NCBI GenBank assembly: GCA_049999805.1
Contig: JBNGIO010006148.1
Coordinates: 1 to 64,000 of the forward strand
Source of the DNA: Folioceros fuciformis
Taxonomy: Eukaryota; Anthocerotophyta; Anthocerotopsida; Anthocerotales
Direction of reading: 5' to 3'
DNA length: 64,000 nt
Under the pieces are notes generated by a model. That model did no database searches and had not been told where the DNA came from. It saw only the letters and a program-made list of their open reading frames with translations. How positions within the stretch are numbered: position 1 is the first letter of the stretch; every line of letters begins with the position of its first letter. Below are positions 23,989-34,937 of the stretch, one piece after another. A program made the position numbers and the translations under genes.

Positions 23989-26650
23989 TCAGTAAGGCCT
24001 GTAGCGAGGTTCTAGCCTGGAGGAGCGATGCCCTGGCCCGCTGTCTCCAGCGGGAATCGGTCCTACGCCCCCGTAGCCACCCCACTGTATGCATGAACCA
24101 ACAGAGCAGGGATTGCATGTCAGTCTCAGCGTCAGCGAGGAGAAGCCCGAACTAGCCCTGGCTTCTGGCACACGTGTGCTTGGCAGAGGAAAAGGTTGGC
24201 AGCAACAGGACATACCCCACCCAAGTCAAGGCTGCCGGCAAGTCCGGCATAGGCGCCGCCAGGAAGAGCCCCGTTGCCGCCCCTCAGAGGACCTCCAGCA
24301 CCCCCGGAAGGGGGGCCAGAGCCATGTCCCCCGCCACCGAGGTAGGAGTGGTGCCCGCCGACATCGTCCTGAGGTGCAGCGCGATCCACGGCTATCTGAC
24401 ACACACGCACCACAGCCCACGCCCAAGTAATAAAGTTAAATCGAGCTTCAGCTGCAACTGCAATGCCCAACCCACACCTCAATGCCATGCAATGAAACCC
24501 CACCAACCTGATGTCCTAGAAGCTCGTGAGTTCGTAGCGAAACCCTCTCGGCAGCACCTTCGTCCGAAAACGTGACGAAGCCAAAACCTCTGTGGGACTG
24601 TTTTTTTGCATCCTGCATCAGCACCAGCACGCACCACACCATCCCATTCAAGACTGCGCTTGCGCTCCACACATTTCACCCAGGCACAACCTCCAGCATC
24701 CACGCACGGCACGCACCTTGGGTACATAAACATCTACAATGCGGCCAAAATTGTTGAAATAGCGTCGCAGGTCCTCTGCAGTTGCTTCTGGAGGAAGCCT
24801 GCCCACAAATATTTTAGTTCCCAATCCTCTTGGTGCCGGGAGGGGAGCAGACCCATAACCGCCTGCCCCTCCACCTGGAACTCCCATGCTTGGGCCTCCA
24901 AGCATGCTTCCGGGAGGTGGTGGATGCCACCCACCAGCCCCGAAAGCGGCACCCATGCCAGCAGCCCCCAAATCAGCACCCAGGGCTGCGGCACCTGCAT
25001 ACTCATAGCCCGCGAACGCTCCAAAAGAACCAAACCGTGCTGGATTGGTGTACACGCCATACGCACCATAAGGTCCTGGGAACCCTCTTCCCCAAAACTT
25101 CATGCTTTCTTCCTGCGGTCACCGACTGTGACTAATGATGGCAAAAGCACACAAAATCGGGCAGCAGCAACACACTCCCAATTGTTCAACGGAAACCACA
25201 CCTTCGGAGTCGCCCTGTCAACGGCAATCGTAGAACCTCCTAGTTCATGCGTTTCTGACATGAGCTTATCAACAGCATCTGCGGCACCACCACTTTCAGT
25301 TGAGTCCAGCCCCAAACACACTCACACTTCCCACGCGCCAATGACCTACTGACCCACACTAACTTATCCTCCATCACCTGAATTTTCGTAAGTAACAAAT
25401 CCAATTCCACGATGAGCTTTAGATCCTTGGTCCTGCCAGAAACATCCCCATGTTGTAGCACCATGCTCAGAGTGCACCAAGAAAAAAAAAAAAACCCACG
25501 ACAATAGGGCAGCAGCAGAAGAGCCTACCTTGGGCATGTATGCATCAGTGAGAGTTCCGTACTTTTCAAAGTACCTGAGGTGCAATGTATGTTCAAGACA
25601 AGCTGTCAAGGGCAGGAGCTACATGCATTCGTCAAGACAAGACATCCCTCAGCCCATTCTGCCAACAGTAGTTTACAACAAGCTTCAACTGTACCAGCTG
25701 CCAAGTTCCCACCCATACAACAACAAGCTTCCCCTCTCCAAGGAATTCTCTTCACAACATTCCGCCAAGCCAAACACTTGCCATAATGATAGGGCTAATC
25801 TTACGCTCTGAAGACATCATCAGTCACGCTAGGCGGAATCCTGGCTACAAATACGCGGGTGACCTTTTTCGAAGGCGGCTTCATGTCCTCCTGTAGAAAA
25901 AGCAAGGAACTTGGTGAGAGAGCTTGGAATGCCAGCTCAAGAGGACTAGTCCACGACGACAGATTCTCCAAGCCTTCGTTCCCGAGACAAGCTGCACACC
26001 CTATAAAGTACTCCTCCGCATCCATTTGAATCATAACACGGTAGCATATATCTGACAGGGCAGTGTGCCTCACCTTAGGTGTTGCCACCTTCACTTCCAA
26101 CATCCGGCCATTCAATGAGTGCTGACCTGCCACAGTTTTCTGCGACCAAAGCGCATGGATAATTTGATCGCTTGTGTGCAACACTAACATCTCAAGCATC
26201 CAGACGAAAGCAGAGGGAGAAGAGAGAAAGGGGGACTATACCTCAGCGTCTTCAGTGGCAGTAAAAGTGACGTAACCAAATCCACGAGACCGACCTGTTA
26301 TCCGGTCCTGTAGTGATCAATGGTTCAGAAAAGAGTAGTCGTGGTTAACCTGCAACCAGATCGTGACACCAAGCCCAGTCTTGGTCCTACCTTCATGACG
26401 ATAACGTCATCCAGTTCCCCATACTTGCTCATGTACTGCCGAAGTCCTTCCGTGTCGACATCCCATGGGATCCCCAACACCTGACAAATGGACAGCAAAA
26501 CCAAATCATCAAAGGGATACCGTGGATCATGTGAAATTGGCACTCAAATCGCTGGCCACAACAGAGGGAAGTTCCAAGTACCCGTACCACAAGCTTTCGG
26601 GAGCCAAGCGACATCTTCACATTCGGTCCTGAGGCGTTTGCCATGGGCAT
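23989..26650 (-). CDS. Three-RRM RNA-binding protein (plant hnRNP-like, At4g36960 type)
   Basis: Twelve exons (minus strand): 26650-26588, 26480-26391, 26307-26242, 26139-26074, 25890-25805, 25574-25529, 25432-25378, 25278-25202, 25112-24717, 24612-24508, 24395-24216, 24084-23989, giving 441 aa. RRM1 (about 18-93), RRM2 (107-183) and RRM3 (285-360) each show RNP2 (LVVLGIPW; VFVARIPP; IFVGRLPP) and RNP1 (RGFGYVTF; RGIGFVTY; RGFGFVTF). A Gly/Ala/Pro-rich linker lies between RRM2 and RRM3, and the C terminus is Gly-rich with a final RLEPRYRPY. Such proteins bind nuclear pre-mRNA or mRNA; the specific targets are not known to me. In every RRM an intron falls at the same place, right after (M/V)xK and before D (VMK/D, MPK/D, VPK/D), evidence of domain duplication with its intron. 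A second ATG two codons in (26644) is an alternative start. Confidence 0.94.
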
Positions 26651-28108
26651 GGAAAGCAAACAAAAATGAGCACTTCACTCTTCTCAGCGTCGTCAAACCG
26701 TGATGCCTGCATGCACGGTCCAGCCTCTATTCTTTCTACTCTTCTCTCTACTTTTCTCTCTCTCTCACGCTTGCTCTTCCTCACTCTCTCGCTCTCCTCT
26801 TTCCTGCACAAACACGTCCTACATTCATGCTCTGCAGTTCCCGCCCCCGCTCCCAGCAAGAACAGGCTACACAGTGTCACCACTTGTCTCAAACAACTCG
26901 TAGACCTCCAACAGACAACTCGCTCTGTGTGGACAGCCGTGGGCCAAGAAAGAGCCAGCAAGCTCACTTTCATCCGTCCAGAAGCCATGGCCAAGGACGA
27001 CAACAGACGAGAGCGGTCCAGACACCAACACCTTGGAGACTCAAAGACATCCATCCTCACCTCCGAAGGACAGCAAAAAACAACCAACTCTGCTGCCTCC
27101 ACTTCTGACAGATCGGGAAACTGCGGCAGGGACAAAAAATACATCTGCACCCCACTCAACCACCCACACACACAGCCAAACAGAAATCCCAGCAAGAACC
27201 TCTTCAGCAGCAGCAGAATCAAGATCATGTCACATACAGCACAACAATCCACAACTTCCACGCATCTCCCCATTCCACTCTCACCCGACCACACACGAAA
27301 CCAACAAAGCCGCGGAGGCAAGCACCCCAAGATCCCCTTCATTCCATTCCTACTCCCCTGTCCTAACAAGCAGATTCAAAGCAGCTTCAGACACACTCAC
27401 AACAGACAAAGGCTCCCTGTACGCTCAGCTCCAGCCCCACCCCGGCCACCCCGCAACTCCCCCACCCCTCCCCCCGGACCCAGATCATCACACGTTACCC
27501 TCGTCACACTCGTCTGTCTGCCTGTCTGTCACCCTCGCCTTCCTTCCCTCACCCTCCTTCCTCCCCCAGCTCTCGTCACATGACACTCCTCACGCCTGCT
27601 GCGCTCTATCCCTCTGCCGGGCCGGTACAGGCCTGCCTCCAGCCTCGCAACAGTCTCACACGCTCCTTTTGTGCGTCCTCTTCCACCGGCCATGCATCAA
27701 CCACCGCTTCCTCCTTTCTGCTCTCCGACGCCCTGCTCCCTCCACCAATTTTGGTACTGCGAGGTTCTGCCAGCCAGCCAGCAAGCCAAGCGTCTGGTGG
27801 CCCCCTATACTCCAATTTCCTCCCACAGCTCCTCCTTCCTTGCTGTTGCGTGTTTGTGTGCCAGGACCCCGCACTCCTACCTCCCTCAGCTTCACTGCTA
27901 CGTGGTGTTCGCTAAGTTGTCTCGTGTCATCTTTCAGGCTCATACGTCACACTATATACCAAACTCCTTTTCAAACACTCATTACCCTAACAGCATCCTG
28001 GCTAATCCCTCGAAACATCCTCTAACTATCATCACCATCTATGCACCCAATTCAATTATTCAAAGAAGAATTTATCACAGTCTACTTGTGGGCAGACCCT
28101 CTTCAGTA
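26651..28108. promoter_or_regulatory. Pyrimidine-rich leader/promoter region of the RNA-binding protein gene
   Basis: The plus strand here is strongly C/T-rich (for example the CTCTCTC runs at 26735-26800 and C-rich text to about 27560), so a minus-strand transcript of the RNA-binding protein gene would have a GA-rich 5' leader. Long plus-strand frames (26666-27583 and 27033-28025) overlap each other in different frames and are products of this bias: few acidic residues and no domain. I assign no gene. Confidence 0.45.
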
Positions 28109-28170
28109 TAACCTAATTTAATCTAACCTAACCTAATTTAATTTAACCTAGTCTAACCTAACCTATTTGA
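28109..28170. repeat. Degenerate TAACCTAATTTAAT minisatellite
   Basis: About 60 bp made of variants of TAACCTAATTTAATCTAACC. It resembles, but is not, a plant telomere repeat, and sits in non-coding sequence. Confidence 0.7.
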
Positions 28171-29873
28171 CTTTCTATATAGATTCTTGAAAATAATTAG
28201 ACTAATAAGATTCTTCTTAGATTTCTATGACTCCTTCATGTATCCTCATTACTAACATCTAGAATACATAGACCGTCAACCCTAAACCTAGGCCCTATCG
28301 TGTTTGCAGCTCAAAGTCATATAATAGAATAACTATACAGGCAAGAAAGAAAAAGACTCTACAAGTTAAATGTCTACTAGCTGTCCAACCACTAGCTGTG
28401 AAGTTTGCCAAAAGACCTATTACTTGCCATCAGCATGCACACTTACATATGCTAGCTTCTCCATGTCTTTGGACTAACTAACTATCTTCATACAATGCAA
28501 CCAAAGGCTCTTCTTCACCCACATTCCTCAAGTTTGTTTCCTCCAAGTCTTCGTCAACTTTTCACAATGAATTGGCACTTCGCAACACACCAAAAGAAAG
28601 CTCTTGATCACCAGCAATAGAGTCTTTGGCACCCACTAAATATCTTCACCATCACTACTTGAGTTCTTAAGATAGCTCACATTAACTATATCACGCCGGG
28701 ATGGGAGTGTAGTGGTCCTAATAAATGTGTGTGTACTTGTGTACCACATTATTTTCAGCCACACAGGGCACCATATGTCCTATTAGACAAGCAAGGGGCA
28801 CTAATTGTGTAGATTGACAAGCACTATGGTGCCTTGTGCTCAATCGCACCAGCCATGAGGAGGCTTAGGCATCGCACAGCACATGCGGTGTCGACTAGGG
28901 GCCCAGCGGTGAAGGCGGGGACTTAGACATTGCAGCTCGAGGCCGAGGGATGGGGGGCTTAGGAAGGGCCTTAAGCACTAGATGTTTAATGCCCACAAAT
29001 CGTGGTGCACATTCGATACTTGAGGCTACTAGGTCATAGTGAAGGCGGAAATGGGGTATGGCAACCCTCGACGCGTGCACGCAGCTAAGAACCTGGAGTA
29101 ACCGGCCTTGGTCTCGGCTAGTGCACGCAGCTAGGGAGTCGGAGTAATCGGCCTCGGCCTCACCTAAATAGCACTGTAGGATGTGTGGCGATGTTTGGAT
29201 TAGACGAAATGACATAATCTTGGGTATATCCACAAAAAATTAAGGAATTGTAGTTTGTGTTATAAACAACTGCATATAGCCAGGTTGAACAAGTGCATGA
29301 AGCAACAAACACTCCAAGTTGTTGAATCATAGAAGCAATTACTACTTTAATGCTCCTTGGGTTGTCCAAGCCATCCGCATTACATGCCTTCATAATATAA
29401 CAAGTTACTTTATCAAAGATGCAAAATGCTTCATAAAATGATAACTAACTACGTCAATCTTCTACGACAATACTTTTATCAAATCTATATGAAGTATGCT
29501 TACATTCAATTTTCTAGTGTTTCGCTAGCTAATTTTGTCACCCAATCACCTTAAGGTTTATCCCGCAATGTCAATTTCTTACATTCTGTAGAAACACATT
29601 TCAGGAAAGTTTTATTCCACTATGTCTTCGCTTCTACAAATATTTCGCCTCCATGTGTTATCTTATAAAAAAAAAGAAGAATGAAAAATCATAAGTTTGA
29701 CCTAATGATACATATTTATTATGCATACATACCTTGGTCAGGTTGTCCCTCTTATGTTTGGAGTAGATGAGACTTTCTATCTCTTTTCAATAATAGAAAA
29801 TAACCCTTATACATTATCTTCAATCAATAATGTGTGCCCTTGTAGTTCAAGATCAACTTGTATCTAAGTTTGT
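28171..29873. other. Gene-free interval between the RNA-binding protein gene and the ZRF1-like pair
   Basis: I see no gene in this 1.7 kb. It is AT-rich except for a GC-richer patch at about 28840-29165 that holds a two-copy 46-bp tandem repeat (29075-29162). Short minus-strand frames near 28895-29393 lack protein-like character. Confidence 0.5.
29075..29162. repeat. Two-copy tandem repeat, 46 bp
   Basis: GTGCACGCAGCTA(A/G)G begins at 29075 and again at 29121. The copies share CTGGAGTAACCGGCC/ TCGGAGTAATCGGCC and CGGCCT(T/C)GG. Confidence 0.75.
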
Positions 29874-31886
29874 TCATTGGTTTGTTTCTTTTTTTTGTTT
29901 AAAATCCTCTCTTAATTGTGCAAACTTTTTAAAACACTGTACTTTAGACTTTCCCGGAATCATGTGTGAAATTTTTTCCCATCTTTGTTCAGTATCTTTT
30001 GGAAAAAATTTCAATGCTTTAATAAGCCCTAATTGCTCGGCCTCAGACCAAAGGTCTTGGTGACAAAGATTCAAAACGTCTGGTGCAATTGTTGCATCTG
30101 ATTGTGCATTGTATTGGTCGCTTAATTTTGCATCTGTGGTTGTGGGTAATTTTTTCTTTGCAACACCTTGTAGCTCATGGTTAAGTGGGCTGTCAGAACC
30201 ATTGTTCAAAGTATGATCTTGAGACGCTGATGTCTCAGTACCATTCTTGTTGTCTCTTGTTGAAAGGGGAGAATTAATTACTACACTTGTAGTTGATCTC
30301 TTTTGCAAAAACGAATCATACACTTTTGAGGTGCAAGGTTTTTGCATCAAAACTGTTTTGATTGCTCTAAGTATATCCTCTACTGGGCGGTTTGTTCCCA
30401 TGTATTCAGAAATCACTTCCCAACGCTGTGATGTTCCTTTAGGATACTTGGTAATTGCTTTTTGTAGTAAGGTGATTTCTTCTGCAGTCCAGTTATCTTG
30501 TTTCACCTCTTCAGATGAGGCACATGACTTCCCTACATCAGCATGCTTTGGATGGGTGATTGTCTTGGTAGAATTATCTTTCTTACTGTACCCTATATCT
30601 TCTTCCACAACACTGGGAATTTTTTCACTTGATATTTTTTGCAAGATTTGTAATTGCTCTTCATACTGTTTGGATTGTTCTAACTCATCATTAATAAATT
30701 TGAGTTGCGACATTTGTGATGTTCTACAAATGGTCTCTATCAAGTCATCGCATATTTCTAAGCAACCATTTTGTTGCAAGGAAACACTTGATATGATTGT
30801 TCGAAACCTGGACCTCTCTTTTCGAAGCAATTTTTTCTCTTTTTCTTTCAGTCTGCGCATCAATTGAGCTTCTTCAAGGCTTTTTCTCTCTTGATCTTCC
30901 TTTTCTTTCCTTTCTTGCTCTAGAGCCCTAGCTGCCTCCTCCTCTTTCACTCGCCGAATGTCTTCTCGAAGTCTCTTCTTATGTAGCTTCTGGTTTTTTT
31001 CTTCTTCTTTCCTCTTCAAGACTCGTGGATCCTTCTTGTGAGCCATGTCCACCAGTGCCCTTACTCTTATTGTTTCCTCCTTCTTGGCTTTTTCTCGAAG
31101 CTTTGCATTTTGCCTTTCCATCCATCGTCTGTGTTCTCTACCTTCTGCCTCTTCAAGATCAAACTCATCAACATGTGGAAATTCTCGCCAGCTTTTGAAA
31201 GAATACCAAAAGTTGTAAAATCCATCAACCTCATCCATAGCCGTGTCCTCTCCTCCAAGAACTGGTACAGGTTGGATACTCGACCACTTTCCATTTCGCA
31301 TGAACACAGGACCAAAGACATCAAAGAAGTCTTTAGAAGAACAGTGTGTGGGAATCTCATCGTCAAACTCATCACTCGAGTCATAAACTCGCCTTTTGCA
31401 AGGATCAATCAAGACCTCATAAGCTTCTTGAATAGCCTTAAAATATTGATCGATCTCCTCTTTTTTGGTGGTCCTAGCTTCCTCAGTCTTCTCTCGTAGT
31501 ATCAGAGCAGATTGTTTATCTGGATGGTATTTTAAAGCACATTCTCTGTAGGCTTTTCTGATCTGTTCTTCTGTGGCAAGAAATCTCAAATGCCCTATTC
31601 CTAGTAGGGCATAATGATCATGTTGATCACTCTTCAGAGAGATTTTTTTCCTTCCTCTCGATTGGTAATGATCATAAGTGTTTTGAGTAGAATCCTTGTT
31701 GTCTGAGACTGAATTTTCTGACCCATGGTTTTGATGATACACACCTAAGAGCTGACAGGCGATGGAATGAAATGCCAACCCGGCTGGTTCATACTTTGAG
31801 GATCTCACAGGCTCGGAATTACTAGCCACAACGCAGGGTAAGGCTCCCGAGGAGTTGTCAAGATTTGGAAGCAACAGTTGTTTCAT
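29874..31886 (-). CDS. ZRF1/GlsA-type J-domain and SANT co-chaperone, divergent paralogue
   Basis: Intronless frame of 670 aa with ATG at 31886. ZRF1/MIDA1/GlsA proteins pair a J-domain, which stimulates Hsp70, with two SANT/Myb domains, and act at ribosomes (like yeast Zuo1) and on chromatin. Visible features: conserved N-terminal YEPAGLAFHSIA (about 32-43); J-domain about 88-165 with HPD at 121-123; the Zuotin-homology region with RRVYDSSDEFDDEIP, FFDVFGPVFMRNGKWS and FYNFWYSFKSWREFP; a long charged coiled coil (about 250-370); SANT1 (WTAEEITLLQKAITKYPKGT...RWEVI) and SANT2 (LWSEAEQLGLIKALKFFPKD...RWEKI). Compared with the neighbouring paralogue at 34937-32949 it is more AT-rich at the DNA level and its linkers are less conserved, but it has no stop or frameshift. 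The HPD motif is intact, so it is probably functional. Confidence 0.93.
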   Translation of the reverse strand: MKQLLLPNLDNSSGALPCVVASNSEPVRSSKYEPAGLAFHSIACQLLGVYHQNHGSENSVSDNKDSTQNTYDHYQSRGRKKISLKSDQHDHYALLGIGHLRFLATEEQIRKAYRECALKYHPDKQSALILREKTEEARTTKKEEIDQYFKAIQEAYEVLIDPCKRRVYDSSDEFDDEIPTHCSSKDFFDVFGPVFMRNGKWSSIQPVPVLGGEDTAMDEVDGFYNFWYSFKSWREFPHVDEFDLEEAEGREHRRWMERQNAKLREKAKKEETIRVRALVDMAHKKDPRVLKRKEEEKNQKLHKKRLREDIRRVKEEEAARALEQERKEKEDQERKSLEEAQLMRRLKEKEKKLLRKERSRFRTIISSVSLQQNGCLEICDDLIETICRTSQMSQLKFINDELEQSKQYEEQLQILQKISSEKIPSVVEEDIGYSKKDNSTKTITHPKHADVGKSCASSEEVKQDNWTAEEITLLQKAITKYPKGTSQRWEVISEYMGTNRPVEDILRAIKTVLMQKPCTSKVYDSFLQKRSTTSVVINSPLSTRDNKNGTETSASQDHTLNNGSDSPLNHELQGVAKKKLPTTTDAKLSDQYNAQSDATIAPDVLNLCHQDLWSEAEQLGLIKALKFFPKDTEQRWEKISHMIPGKSKVQCFKKFAQLREDFKQKKETNQ

Positions 31887-32948
31887 TTTTACGAACGTAT
31901 CTTAACTGGACAACCCATACAAGTTTTCGCGACCAGTCCATTAAAGTGTTACCGGCAAGGAAGAACGGAAAAGGCCTACAGAGACTTGATCGTCGTTCAA
32001 CGAGGAGGAGAGGATCGGACGTCGCGCGGAGAATTTGCGGACACGCCGGGAAGGTAGCTGCCTACATTGTGTGGAGCGTCCAGTCGACGGGAGGAGAGGA
32101 GGAAGAGGGAAAGCTCCCCGGCGGAGAGCTTCACAACAGTGCAAACAGATGTAGCCACCGTGCGTGCAAAATTACTGGAGTCGCAAGCATGCGGGTCGCG
32201 TATCACTGTTTGTACCGAACCTCAAACAATCTCGAACGACCGCGAGAACAATTTCCTGCTTAGTTCGAACAACGTTTAGTGACTCAATTCGAGCTGTGAA
32301 GTGCGCAAATCAATACCAAGGTCCTTGATTGAAGACGACATCGGTCAAAAAGATCTCTAGGCGATGAAATTGCTTCCAGTAAATAGATTATTGGCGGATA
32401 TCAGGAACCACTTCATCACATAGGGAAGTACCCACGTTAACCAGACACCCGAACCGGTTCGCAGGCTGAGTACACTGCGGAAGAGTCCTCCGTAAGAAGC
32501 CATGTTTCCGACCCTGCATCAGGAAAGGAAAATGGGATTCAGAATGAAGGTTTTACGACAAAAACCACTGGAACCGTGGAATACTGCAACGCAAAGCAAG
32601 ACACTGTATTGCACAGATCAACTGACATCCCACTCCCCACAGGAGGGCGAACGTCCACGAGAGAGGAGAGAATTGCTAGGATCATCTAAGCACATGAGTG
32701 GTCTACACCCAAGTTCATGCTGTCAATTGTATATCCAAGAAGTGAAACTGAACTCACCGAGACTGCATCTATGCGGATTCTTCGCCGACTCCATTCCAAT
32801 GCCAGCAACTCAACAAAACTGACCTTGCTCAGATGCAGCTCCTTTGGGCCACCCTGAAGCCTTCCCCTGCCGATGACTGCCCCTACTCTAAAATATAGCT
32901 GCCCTGTAAGGTAAGAACTACATAGAACCAACCTTCAAGAAAAAAAAG
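31887..32948. other. Spacer between the two ZRF1/GlsA paralogues
   Basis: About 1.06 kb without a supportable gene. It should contain the promoter and leader of the AT-richer paralogue (start at 31886) and the 3' UTR of the other copy (stop at 32949). Confidence 0.5.
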
Positions 32949-34937
32949 TTAGGCTGTTGCCTTCTTGTACTTATCCCTCAACTCAGAATACTTCCTCATG
33001 CACTCTGTCTTTGTCTTCCCAGGGACCTCCACAGTGATTTTCTCCCACCTACGGTCAGTACCCTTGGGGAAATTCTTTGCGGCCACGACAAGAGCATGAG
33101 TCTGCATCTCCGACCATCCGTCATGATCCGCCACACCAATATTGCCCTGTTCGGACACCTCTACGGACGTCTTTCCATTAGAAGGACTCTTGGCGACACC
33201 ATTCTCAACTACTTTGACGTCTTTCTTAGAAGTCCCACTTCTTGTAGTCTCATTGTCAAGGTCATCCCTGGTAGAGAGTGGCGAATCAATTACAACACCT
33301 GAAATCTTCGGATTCGACCTAAATGAATCAAACGGTTTTGAAGAGTCCGGCTTCTGCTGTAAGCTAGTCTTCACAGCTCTGGTGATCTCCTCTGCTGATC
33401 GTCCAGTTCCTAGGTAGGTAGAAACCACCTCCCATCGCTGTGACGTTCCCTTCGGATATTTACCTACGGCCTTGCGCAACAGGTGTAACTCCTCCTTCGA
33501 CCAAGGCCTTTCCTTTTTCACCGCATTCGAAGCAGCAGCAGACGCCTTCTTCTCTGCGCAAACTTTGGGAGACTCTGAAATCGAAGGCACCTGTTTGACA
33601 TCACCTGCACCACCGCCATCACTGCGGCCCTGCTCGTGCACTGTGCGCCCATTTTCAAAAACAGGGTCTTTTCCCAGAAGAAGACGTGCCTGCTCAGCAA
33701 CATTGTTGCTCCCTTCCAGCCTTTCACAAAGCTGTCTCAATTGAGTTATTTCCAAACTCATACAGAGGTCCTCAACCATATCGTCCAAAATTCCGAGGTC
33801 TTTCCGGCCAACCAATCCAGCAGCAGCAGCGCGCAACCGAGCTCTCTCTTTCCTGACCAACTTCTTCTCCTTTTCCCTAATCTTCTTCAGGGCCGCCGCT
33901 TCTTCAGCTGCCTTCTTCTCTTCCTCCTCTTTCTTCCTCCTCTCCTCTTCTACAACCCTGGCGGCTTCCTCCTCCTTCTCTCGCCTAGCTTGATCCTTTG
34001 CCTGCTTCTTCCGCAACTTCTCAGCTTTCTCCTGTTCTTTCCTTCGCGAAACTCGAGGATCCTTCTTATACGCATTCTCCACCATTACCCTAATCCTACT
34101 GTTTTCTTCCTTCTTCGCCTTTTCCCGGAGCTTAGAGTTCTGCCTCTCCATCCATCTCCTATGCTCTCGATTCTCCGCTTGCTCAAGATCAAACTCATCT
34201 GCGTGAGGGAACTCCCGCCAACTTCTGAAACCCCACCAGAAGTCGTAGAAAGCATCAACCTCCTGCATGGAGGTATTGTCCTCTCCCAGAGGGGGTACTG
34301 GCTGTACAACCGACCACCGGCCATTCCTCATAAACACAGGTGAATAAACCTTGAAAAAATCCTCCGGAGCGCAGTCGTCAGGAATCTCGTCGTCGAACTC
34401 ATCAATGGAATCATACACCCTGCGTTTGGCAGGGTCAATGAGAACCTCATAGGCCTCTTGAATGGACTTGAAATGCTTATCAATCTCCTCCTTCTTGGCC
34501 TCCTTCCCCTCCTCTGTCTCCTCCGTCAGCAGGAGGGCGGCCTGCTTATCAGGATGATGCTTCAGCGCAGCTTCCCTGTAAGCTTTCCTGATTTGCTCCT
34601 CAGTAGCCAGGAACCGAACATGAGCTAGGCCCAGGAGAGCATAATGGTCCTGCTGATCACCCGCCGACCCAGACTTCTTCTTCCCCTTGGACTGGTAGGA
34701 GTCAACGGATGGAGACGAGGTCTTCTCCTTCTTGTCAGAGACCGCATCCTCCTCACTGTCGCCATCCAACTTGTCCAGTCCCAGCTGCCGAAGCGCGGCA
34801 GCATGGAAGGCGGCGCCAGCTGGCTCAAAGCCAGCAGCCTGAATTGGGAGGGAGTTGGAAGCTACATGCAGAGGAAGCCATTCAGCAAGATCTGTTGGAT
34901 AGGTCAAACAACGCAGCTGGTTCTTAGGAGCCAGCAT
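32949..34937 (-). CDS. ZRF1/GlsA-type J-domain and SANT co-chaperone, canonical copy
   Basis: Intronless coding sequence of 662 aa. The frame is open further upstream but the first ATG is at 34937 (MLAPKNQLRCLTYP), which matches the short N-terminal strand of plant GlsA proteins. A splice acceptor-like TGTACAG ends at 34999 on the minus strand, so a 5'-UTR intron is possible. Domains in order: conserved FEPAGAAFHAAALRQLG (about 37-53); J-domain about 95-172 with HPD at 128-130; Zuotin region (RRVYDSIDEFDDEIP, PVFMRNGRWSVVQPVPPLGE, FYDFWWGFRSWREFPHADEF); a Lys/Glu-rich coiled coil (about 260-390); SANT1 (WSKEELHLLRKAVGKYPKGT) and SANT2 (ETQ-like WSEMQTHALVVAAKNFPKGT...RWEKITVEVPGKTK). Role by family: Hsp70 co-chaperone on the ribosome and chromatin regulator tied to asymmetric division and stem-cell maintenance. 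It lies 1.06 kb upstream of its paralogue on the same strand. Confidence 0.95.
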   Translation of the reverse strand: MLAPKNQLRCLTYPTDLAEWLPLHVASNSLPIQAAGFEPAGAAFHAAALRQLGLDKLDGDSEEDAVSDKKEKTSSPSVDSYQSKGKKKSGSAGDQQDHYALLGLAHVRFLATEEQIRKAYREAALKHHPDKQAALLLTEETEEGKEAKKEEIDKHFKSIQEAYEVLIDPAKRRVYDSIDEFDDEIPDDCAPEDFFKVYSPVFMRNGRWSVVQPVPPLGEDNTSMQEVDAFYDFWWGFRSWREFPHADEFDLEQAENREHRRWMERQNSKLREKAKKEENSRIRVMVENAYKKDPRVSRRKEQEKAEKLRKKQAKDQARREKEEEAARVVEEERRKKEEEEKKAAEEAAALKKIREKEKKLVRKERARLRAAAAGLVGRKDLGILDDMVEDLCMSLEITQLRQLCERLEGSNNVAEQARLLLGKDPVFENGRTVHEQGRSDGGGAGDVKQVPSISESPKVCAEKKASAAASNAVKKERPWSKEELHLLRKAVGKYPKGTSQRWEVVSTYLGTGRSAEEITRAVKTSLQQKPDSSKPFDSFRSNPKISGVVIDSPLSTRDDLDNETTRSGTSKKDVKVVENGVAKSPSNGKTSVEVSEQGNIGVADHDGWSEMQTHALVVAAKNFPKGTDRRWEKITVEVPGKTKTECMRKYSELRDKYKKATA

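Noticed and set aside
26666-28025. Two long plus-strand frames (26666-27583 and 27033-28025, 305 and 330 codons)
   Set aside because: They overlap in different frames within a pyrimidine-rich stretch, have Ser/Thr/Pro/His-biased translations with few acidic residues, and lie opposite the leader of the RNA-binding protein gene.
33636-34343. 235-codon plus-strand frame
   Set aside because: Antisense to the Lys/Glu-rich coiled coil of the ZRF1/GlsA gene; it reads as Leu/Phe-rich only because of that.
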